The translations under genes were made by a program, and so were the position numbers. Source: DASZZX01 sp036260415 (GTDB lineage Bacteria > Actinomycetota > Nitriliruptoria > Nitriliruptorales > JAHWKO01). Taken from it: DNA of 12,441 bases. This document shows positions 6,832 to 12,441 of the stretch, piece after piece. How positions within the stretch are numbered: position 1 is the stretch's first letter; each line of letters begins with the position of its first letter. The DNA lies in the NCBI GenBank assembly GCA_036260415.1, contig DASZZX010000023.1, positions 1 through 12,441 of the forward strand, given 5' to 3'. The notes below the pieces were generated by a model. That model saw only the letters and a list, made by a program, of their open reading frames with translations. It was not told the origin of the DNA and made no database searches.

Positions 6832-8517
6832 TCAGGCGGAGCCGTCCCTCGAACCGGTCCGGGAGCCGGCCGTGACGCTCTCCTCCGCGCCCCCGGTGCG
6901 AGGGGTGACCTCGGCGGCCGCCTCGTCCCCGTGCGACCGCAGTGGCAGCGCCACCGTGAACGTGGCGCCTTGACCGGCGTCGGAACTGGCCCAGACCCGA
7001 CCGCCGTGGGACAGCACCAGTTGGCGGACGATGTACAGGCCCAGACCCACGCTCCCAGCCGTGATCGCGGCGGTGCTGCGACGGAAGCGCTCGAACACCG
7101 TCCCCAGCTCGCTCTCGGGGATCCCCGGACCGTGGTCGCGGACCGTGACGTGCACCTCGGCCCTCCGCCGCTCCGCTGCCACCTCCACCGGGGCGCCGGC
7201 CGGCGAGTACTTCACCGCGTTCTCCATCAGGTTCTCGAACACGCGGTACAGGGCGTCGCGGTCGCCCACCACCACCAGCGGCTGGTCGGTCCCCGACAGG
7301 TGCAGCGGGCGTTCGACCCCCTCGCGTTCGTGGACCAGGGTGCCGATCGATCGCCGCACCTCGTCGAGCAGCTCGCGCAGATCCATCGGGTCCCGACGCA
7401 GCTCGGCCCCGGCGTCCACGCTGGCAGCGCGCAGCACCTCCCCCACCATCGAACGCAGCCGCTCGCCCTGGGTGCGGATGGAGCCGAGCGCGTCGACACG
7501 CTGCTCCGGGGACAACTGTTCCCACTGCTGCTCGAGGACCGCCGCGAAACCGAGGATCACCGTCAGTGGTGTGCGCAGCTCGTGCACCATCGTGGCGACG
7601 AACTCCGACCGCCGTTCCAGCGAGTCGGCGAGCTGCTCGACCGTGCGGCGCTGCTCTCCGTAGCGCTCCGCGTTGTGCACGGCGGTGGCGGCGTGCTCGG
7701 CGAACAGCGCCACCGATCGCATCTCCGCGTCCGAGAACGGCTCGGCCTCCGGCGGGCGCTCGACCGACAGAACGCCCCGCAGCTCGCCGCCGGCCACCAG
7801 CGGTGCGACCACCGAGGACCCGGCAGGCCGCCGGCGCTTCGTCCGGCGAGGCCCATGCGGCGGGGTCAACCGACCGGTGATCAGCAGCGGCTCGGACCGC
7901 TTGGCAACCCAGCCTGCGGCGCCGCTGCCGATGTCGACGGTCGCGCCGACCGGCGCGCGGGAGTCGCCGGCACTGGCAGCGACCCGCAGCACGTCACCGT
8001 CGCGCAGCATGACCGACCCCGAGACCGCTCCGGTCAGCTCGAACGCCGACGTCAAGATGACCTCGAGCACCTCCTCGAGGGTCAGGACAGAGTTGACCAC
8101 CCGACCGACCTTGGTGAGCAGGCTGAGGTCCGTGATGCGGCCCTGCAGCGAGGTGGTCAGGACCCGCTCTTCGATCAGCAGGGTGGTGAGCCCCCGTAGC
8201 CGTCGCTCCTGGTCGACGACGTACAGGATGAACGCGGCCGACATCGCGAGGAAGCTCCAGCGCAACGCCGGGACCTCAGGCAGGATCCGGGTGCCCTCGC
8301 CGACGAACAGCAGGACGACCGCGACCGACAGCGCCAGGAGCAGGAGTGCCGCCACCGTCCAGAGGTGCACCCGGCGGCGTTCCACCGCGGCGATAGAGGG
8401 AGGATCGACGCGCAGCCGCGGTGCGATCCTCGAGATGGGGTACGCGTCCCGCGTCCGATGCACGACCGCCCCCTGATGCCCCTGGCTGTCCCCCATCGGT
8501 CCTGCCCCATCGGCCAT
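6832..8517 (-). CDS. Membrane-bound GAF-domain sensor histidine kinase
   Basis: A 561-residue sensor kinase. A polar N-terminal stretch (1-50) precedes two membrane segments (about 52-72 and 86-103) joined by a very short outer loop. A coiled linker and a GAF domain follow (about 140-285), then HisKA with phosphoacceptor H312 in VHELRTPLTVILGF. The ATPase domain has the N box with N429 and N433 (ENLMENAVKY), G1 DHGPGIP (461-467), F box FERF (475-478) and G2 GSVGLGL (488-494). All ATP-binding motifs look intact. The C-terminal tail of about 30 residues is Ser/Gly/Thr-rich and looks disordered. The small outer loop suggests sensing through GAF or the membrane, not an extracellular ligand. No response regulator is adjacent, so it is an orphan. 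It starts 44 bases after dnaE, possibly cotranscribed. An alternative ATG is at 8496, with AGGA close by. Confidence 0.9.
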   Translation of the reverse strand: MADGAGPMGDSQGHQGAVVHRTRDAYPISRIAPRLRVDPPSIAAVERRRVHLWTVAALLLLALSVAVVLLFVGEGTRILPEVPALRWSFLAMSAAFILYVVDQERRLRGLTTLLIEERVLTTSLQGRITDLSLLTKVGRVVNSVLTLEEVLEVILTSAFELTGAVSGSVMLRDGDVLRVAASAGDSRAPVGATVDIGSGAAGWVAKRSEPLLITGRLTPPHGPRRTKRRRPAGSSVVAPLVAGGELRGVLSVERPPEAEPFSDAEMRSVALFAEHAATAVHNAERYGEQRRTVEQLADSLERRSEFVATMVHELRTPLTVILGFAAVLEQQWEQLSPEQRVDALGSIRTQGERLRSMVGEVLRAASVDAGAELRRDPMDLRELLDEVRRSIGTLVHEREGVERPLHLSGTDQPLVVVGDRDALYRVFENLMENAVKYSPAGAPVEVAAERRRAEVHVTVRDHGPGIPESELGTVFERFRRSTAAITAGSVGLGLYIVRQLVLSHGGRVWASSDAGQGATFTVALPLRSHGDEAAAEVTPRTGGAEESVTAGSRTGSRDGSA

Positions 8518-8561
8518 GCCCTGGCGATGGTACTCACGGAGCCGTGCGTCGCCCGAACCGC

Positions 8562-11500
8562 TCAGGTCGCCGCCGTCGCGAGCTCCCCGACCACCTCGGG
8601 CCCGAAGCGCGATCTCAGCTCCCCGAACAGCCCGGGCCGTCGCGTGACGCGGAAGCCGTCCCCCAGCTTGTAGACCGTCTGGCGGTCATCGCCCGCCAGG
8701 GCCAGGTGCACGGGAACGTGCCCAGGGTGACGTGCGAGGATCTCTCTGAGCTCGTCGACGACCGTTCGGGTGCACTGACGCACGTCCAGGCGGACGACCA
8801 GGGGGGTGCCCCGCACTTCGGACAGGTCGGGTTCGAACGCTGCGACGACGACCAGCTTGAGGTTCTCGTCGCGGGCGTCCACCCTGGCCCGCACCACCAC
8901 CACCCGGTCCTCGACCAGCAGGTCATGGTGTTCGCGGTACACCGACGGGAAGAAGATGGTCTCGACGGCTCCGGACAGGTCCTCCAACGTGCCCGCCAGG
9001 TAGGCCTCGCCCTTCCTCGTAAAGCGTTTCGCGAGGCCCATCAGCACGCCACCGACCGTGACCGACTCCGGTAGGCGGCCGTCGTCGGCGAGGCGGTCGC
9101 GGAGGGCTCCGAGCGAGTGGTCGGTGAGTCCCGCCAACGCTCGCTCGGCCCCGAACAGCGGGTGGTCGGAGACGTACAGGCCCAGCATCTCGCGTTCCAG
9201 CGTCAGGAGCTGGGTCTTGTCGAACTCCTCCTCGGAGATCACCACGCCGTCGTCGAGGGCGACGTCCCCCGCGCCCTCCAGCGCGTCCCCGAACAGGGAG
9301 AACTGTCCGGCGGCCGCGGCGCGCTGCTCGGCCACCGCAGCGTCGAGGAGGGGTTCGAAGGAGGCCAGCAGCCCGCGGCGCCGGTGACCGAGGCTGGCGA
9401 AGGCCCCCGCCTTGATCAGCGACTCCACCACGCGCTTGTTCAAGGCGGTCACGTCGACCTTGCGGCAGAAGTCGCGGAAGTCGGTGAACCGGCCCTTCTC
9501 GCGCCGTGCCCGCACGATCTCGTCCACCACCGCTTCACCGACGTTGCGCACGGCGGAGAGACCGAAGCGGATGTGGTCGCCGCGCGGCGCGAAGTCGGCG
9601 TCGGACTCGTTGACGTCCGGTGGGAGCACGGTGATGCCTAGGACGCGGCACTCGTTGAGGTACTGGGGCAGCCGGTCCTTGTTGTTCTTGACGGAGGTCA
9701 GCAGTGCGGCCATGTACTCGGTCGGGTAGTTGGCCTTCAGCCAGGCGGTCTGGTAGCTGATCACGCCGTAGCCGACCGAGTGGCTCTTGTTGAAGCCGTA
9801 GCCCGCGAACGTCTCGATCAGGGCGAACAACTCCTCCGCGAAGCGCCGGTCGTAGCCCCTGCCGACCGCGCCGGCGACGAAGCGCTCGTGCTCGGCCGCC
9901 ATCATCTCGGGGATCTTCTTCCCCATGGCCTTGCGCAGCAGGTCGGCCTGACCCATGGTGTAGCCGGCGATCTCCACCGCCATCTGCAGGACCTGCTCCT
10001 GGAAGACGATGATCCCGTACGTGTCGCGGAGGATGGGTTCGAGGTCGGGGTGTAGGTAGTCGACCGGTTTGCGGCCTTGCTTGCGCTCGCAGTACTCCAC
10101 GTGCATGCCCTCGCCGAGTGGCCCCGGCCGGTACAGGGCGTTGAGCGCGACGATGTCCTCGAACGAGTCGGGCTCCATCAGCCGGACCAGCGCCTGCATC
10201 CCTGGCGACTCCAGCTGGAACACGCCCAGGGTCGAGCCCTGCCGCAGCCTCGCGTAGGTGCGCTCGTCGTCGAGAGGGACGCGCGTGACGTCGACCTGCT
10301 CACCGCGGTTGTCACGGATGTGTCGCTCCGCGTCGGTCATCACCGTGAGGTTGCGCAGCCCGAGGAAGTCCATCTTGAGCAGTCCGATGGCCTCCACGCC
10401 GTGCATCTCGTACTGGGTGACGACTTCGCCGTCGTTGTCCGTGCGCAACAGCGGCACCGTCTCCACCAGAGGCGTCGCGCCGATCACGACCGCCGCCGCG
10501 TGGATGCCGTGCTGGCGGCGTAGGCCCTCCAACCCCCGGGCCGTGTCGATCACACGTCGGGCGTCGGGCACCTGTTCGTACATCTCGCGCAGCTCGCGGG
10601 ACTTCTCGAACGCCTCCTCGAGGGTTGCCTCCCGGCCGAGCACCGCCGGGGGCATCGCCTTGCACAGATCGTCACCCAGCTTGTAGGGGTAGCCCAGCAC
10701 ACGGGCAGCGTCGCGCATCGCCGACTTGGCCTTGATGGTGGCGAACGTGACGATCTGCGCCACGCGGTCGTGGCCGTAGCGCTCGGCGGCGTACCGGATC
10801 ATGTCGCCCCGCCGCCGCTCGTCGAAGTCGATGTCGATGTCGGGCAGCGACAGGCGTTCGGGGTTGAGGAAGCGCTCGAAGATCAGGCCGTGCTGGAGCG
10901 GATCGATCTGGGTGATCCCGGTGCAGTACGCCACCGCGGACCCGCCGGCGGACCCCCGCGCGGGACCGACGCGGATCCCCTCGGAGCGGGCGTGGTCGCA
11001 CAGGTCCGCCACGATCAGGAAGTAGGCGGGGAAGCCCATCTGCCCGATGATGGCGAGCTCGTGCTCGAGCCGACCGCGGACCGATTGCGGCAGCGGGTCG
11101 CCGTAGCGGCGGACCGCCCCCTCGTACACCTTCCGACGCAGGAACTCTGCCTCGGACAGTCCGTCGGGGCAGGGGAACGCGGGCAGCAGGTCGGCCCCGA
11201 ACCGGATCGTGGCGGTGCACATCTCGGCGATGTCGAGCGTGGCGTCGCACGCCTCGGGGTGATCGCGGAAGAGCTCGCGCATCTCTCGAGCGGACTTGAC
11301 GTAGAAGTCACGGCCCTTGAAGCGCAGACGGTCCTGGTCGTCGATCTGGGCCCCGGTCTGGATGCACAGCAGGACGTCGTGGGTCTCCCAGTCGTCCGGC
11401 CCGGTGTAGTGCGAGTCGTTGGTCGCCACCGTCCGCAGCCCGAGGTCGCGCGCCAGCGCGACCAGCCGTGGCAGCACCTGCCGCTGCTCGGGGATGGCAT

Positions 11501-12071
11501 GGTCCATCAGCTCGACGAAGAAGTGGTCCCGTCCGAACAGGTCGGCGAACTCGCCCAGCGATCGCCTGGCAGCGGCCTCGTCGTCGCGCAGGAGGGCCTG
11601 GTTGACCTCCGAGGCCAGGCAACCGGACAGCGCGACGATCCCCTCGCTGTGCTCGGCGAGCAACTCCTTGTCGAGCCGGGGCTTGTACCAGTATCCCTCG
11701 AGGTAGGCACGGGTCGAGAGCCGGATCAGGTTGCGGTAGCCGTCGTCGTCGGCGGCCAGGAGGGTCAGGTGATGGTAGGGCTCCTCGCCCCGGCGCCGCT
11801 CGCCGCGTTCGAAGCGGGAGCCCGGCGCCTGGTAGGCCTCCATGCCCAGGATGGGGCGCACACCCGCCTGCTCGGCCGCTCTGGCGAACTCGACCGCGCC
11901 GAACAGCACCCCGTGGTCGGTGATCGCCACGGCCGGCTGCCCGTCCGCCGCCACCGCCGCGACCAGATCACCGACCCGTGACGCCCCATCCAGCATCGAG
12001 TACTCGGTGTGAGCGTGCAGGTGGACGAACCCGTCGCGCGCCTGGTCGGACCGTGCACCGCTGCTGACCAC
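8562..12071 (-). CDS. dnaE: DNA polymerase III alpha subunit DnaE
   Basis: A 1169-residue replicative polymerase catalytic subunit. Domains in order: PHP (about 14-280); palm with catalytic D411 and D413 in LPDIDIDF and D568 in LLKMDFLGLRN; fingers (about 600-830) with YGFNKSHSVGYG; tandem helix-hairpin-helix region (about 870-900) with ALNKRVVESLIKAGAF; a likely beta-clamp binding motif QFSLF (923-927); an OB fold (about 1004-1080); and a C-terminal domain. The PHP domain shows H17, H19, D28, H53, E78, H101, C151, D219 and H221, apparently a full ligand set, as in mycobacterial DnaE1 and unlike E. coli. The frame is open to a GTG at 12170, but GGGAGGGAG (12087-12079) seven bases before GTG 12071 and the position of FVHLHAHTEYSMLDG support the shorter start. 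The 44-base gap to the kinase gene suggests possible cotranscription. Confidence 0.97.
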   Translation of the reverse strand: MVSSGARSDQARDGFVHLHAHTEYSMLDGASRVGDLVAAVAADGQPAVAITDHGVLFGAVEFARAAEQAGVRPILGMEAYQAPGSRFERGERRRGEEPYHHLTLLAADDDGYRNLIRLSTRAYLEGYWYKPRLDKELLAEHSEGIVALSGCLASEVNQALLRDDEAAARRSLGEFADLFGRDHFFVELMDHAIPEQRQVLPRLVALARDLGLRTVATNDSHYTGPDDWETHDVLLCIQTGAQIDDQDRLRFKGRDFYVKSAREMRELFRDHPEACDATLDIAEMCTATIRFGADLLPAFPCPDGLSEAEFLRRKVYEGAVRRYGDPLPQSVRGRLEHELAIIGQMGFPAYFLIVADLCDHARSEGIRVGPARGSAGGSAVAYCTGITQIDPLQHGLIFERFLNPERLSLPDIDIDFDERRRGDMIRYAAERYGHDRVAQIVTFATIKAKSAMRDAARVLGYPYKLGDDLCKAMPPAVLGREATLEEAFEKSRELREMYEQVPDARRVIDTARGLEGLRRQHGIHAAAVVIGATPLVETVPLLRTDNDGEVVTQYEMHGVEAIGLLKMDFLGLRNLTVMTDAERHIRDNRGEQVDVTRVPLDDERTYARLRQGSTLGVFQLESPGMQALVRLMEPDSFEDIVALNALYRPGPLGEGMHVEYCERKQGRKPVDYLHPDLEPILRDTYGIIVFQEQVLQMAVEIAGYTMGQADLLRKAMGKKIPEMMAAEHERFVAGAVGRGYDRRFAEELFALIETFAGYGFNKSHSVGYGVISYQTAWLKANYPTEYMAALLTSVKNNKDRLPQYLNECRVLGITVLPPDVNESDADFAPRGDHIRFGLSAVRNVGEAVVDEIVRARREKGRFTDFRDFCRKVDVTALNKRVVESLIKAGAFASLGHRRRGLLASFEPLLDAAVAEQRAAAAGQFSLFGDALEGAGDVALDDGVVISEEEFDKTQLLTLEREMLGLYVSDHPLFGAERALAGLTDHSLGALRDRLADDGRLPESVTVGGVLMGLAKRFTRKGEAYLAGTLEDLSGAVETIFFPSVYREHHDLLVEDRVVVVRARVDARDENLKLVVVAAFEPDLSEVRGTPLVVRLDVRQCTRTVVDELREILARHPGHVPVHLALAGDDRQTVYKLGDGFRVTRRPGLFGELRSRFGPEVVGELATAAT

Positions 12072-12078
12072 TGCGCTG

Positions 12079-12087
12079 CTCCCTCCC
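12079..12087 (-). promoter_or_regulatory. Strong ribosome binding site deciding the dnaE start
   Basis: GGGAGGGAG on the minus strand lies seven bases before a GTG at 12071-12069, in frame with dnaE. The longer alternative start at 12170 has no Shine-Dalgarno sequence and would add 33 residues rich in Ala, Gly, Arg and Thr, unlike the DnaE N-terminus. Confidence 0.7.
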
Positions 12088-12213
12088 GGCGCCGCTGCTC
12101 CCGTCAGGGTCGCGTCGCGCTGCGACACCCGCCGGGTCGCCCCGGCGGCGTGCAACGCTCGCGACCACACAGTGGGGAAGGTCGAATCACACGGGCGTGG
12201 TTCACCGCGCCTG

Positions 12214-12222
12214 CGAGCCTAG
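12214..12222 (-). promoter_or_regulatory. Candidate -10 element for dnaE
   Basis: CTAGGCTCG on the minus strand, containing TAGGCT, identical over nine bases to the element upstream of hisD. It lies about 140 bases before the preferred dnaE start and about 45 before the longer one. The -35 is weak. Confidence 0.35.
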
Positions 12223-12289
12223 ACAGCCGGCGAGGCGGTCGCCAGCAGGGGTCACATGGCGAAGCATCAGGTGCGGCGCGCTGCCGCGG

Positions 12290-12441
12290 TCAGTCGACCG
12301 CCCCGGACGTCACCGCGTCGGTGTCCTCGGGGAGGAGCCCGAAGAAGCGTGAACGCCCGGGGTCGGCCTGCGCAGGAGCGAGATCCACCAGGCGCACGTC
12401 CCCCGCGCCCGCCAAGGCACGTAGCTCGCCGACCGGGCCGC
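12290..12441 (-). CDS. 3' end of a gene of unknown function, cut by the window edge
   Basis: A minus-strand frame open from the window edge for 49 codons to a TGA at 12292-12290. Third positions are mostly G or C (42 of 49 by my count), as in the surrounding genes. The visible C-terminus reads ELRALAGAGDVRLVDLAP, then a short polar stretch, then RFFGLLPEDTDAVTSGAVD. This looks like ordinary soluble protein sequence, but I do not recognise the family. In GC-rich DNA open frames of this length are common by chance, and the opposite strand is also open here, though as an Arg/Pro-rich frame that does not look like a protein. The gene would lie about 218 bases upstream of dnaE on the same strand. 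Confidence 0.45.
   Translation of the reverse strand, partial: GPVGELRALAGAGDVRLVDLAPAQADPGRSRFFGLLPEDTDAVTSGAVD

Larger units (their letters stand above)
12072..12289 (-). other. dnaE upstream region
   Basis: About 218 bases without a supported gene if dnaE starts at 12071. It holds the dnaE ribosome binding site and a TAGGCT -10-like hexamer at 12221-12216. A CTGGCG 18 bases upstream of the hexamer is a poor -35 match. Transcription starting there would leave a leader of about 138 bases. I see no strong hairpin, tRNA or riboswitch in it. A plus-strand frame from ATG 12255 is Arg/Pro-rich and looks like a shadow of the minus-strand frame. Confidence 0.5.

Noticed and set aside
12255..12441. 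Plus-strand frame starting ATG at 12255 and open to the window edge
   Set aside because: The translation is almost entirely Arg and Pro, with codon use unlike the neighbours. The minus-strand frame looks more protein-like.
1..12441. CRISPR arrays, insertion sequences, tRNA or rRNA genes and prophage genes
   Set aside because: I looked on both strands for repeated units, transposase-like proteins and RNA signatures and found none. The region is ordinary chromosomal sequence.

Overview
This is a very GC-rich window with strongly G/C-biased third codon positions, typical of an actinobacterium. The layout supports this: a DnaE-type replicative polymerase lies upstream of a hisD-C-B-H-A-F cluster on the same strand, and I recall the same dnaE/his neighbourhood in Streptomyces. 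I cannot assign a genus. The content is mostly housekeeping, and I see no clearly undescribed multi-gene system.

Left part (1-1473). A small three-helix membrane protein gene on the minus strand (374-45) is divergent from an ECF sigma factor gene and its overlapping membrane-anchored zinc-finger anti-sigma gene (485-1473, plus strand). The 110-base divergent region carries an ECF-like promoter candidate facing the membrane protein gene, which suggests a small sigma/anti-sigma/target module.

Middle (1495-6708, minus strand). The histidine operon is transcribed right to left as hisD, hisC, hisB, hisH, hisA, hisF, and meets the anti-sigma gene tail to tail with 21 bases between stops. HisH and HisF form IGP synthase. 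HisA supplies its substrate PRFAR. HisB, HisC and HisD carry out later steps. hisG, hisE, hisI and a histidinol-phosphatase gene are not in the window. The hisD reading frame is broken: about 24-29 expected codons are missing in the NAD-binding half and the frame changes at the join. Both flanks are otherwise well conserved, so this is either a recent mutation or an assembly error.

Right part (6832-12441, minus strand). An orphan GAF-containing membrane histidine kinase sits between hisD and dnaE. dnaE encodes a full-length polymerase III alpha subunit whose PHP domain appears to keep a complete set of metal ligands. A strong ribosome binding site places its start at 12071. The his operon and dnaE are each preceded by the same 9-base element containing a TAGGCT -10-like hexamer. 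The last 152 bases probably hold the 3' end of another minus-strand gene.
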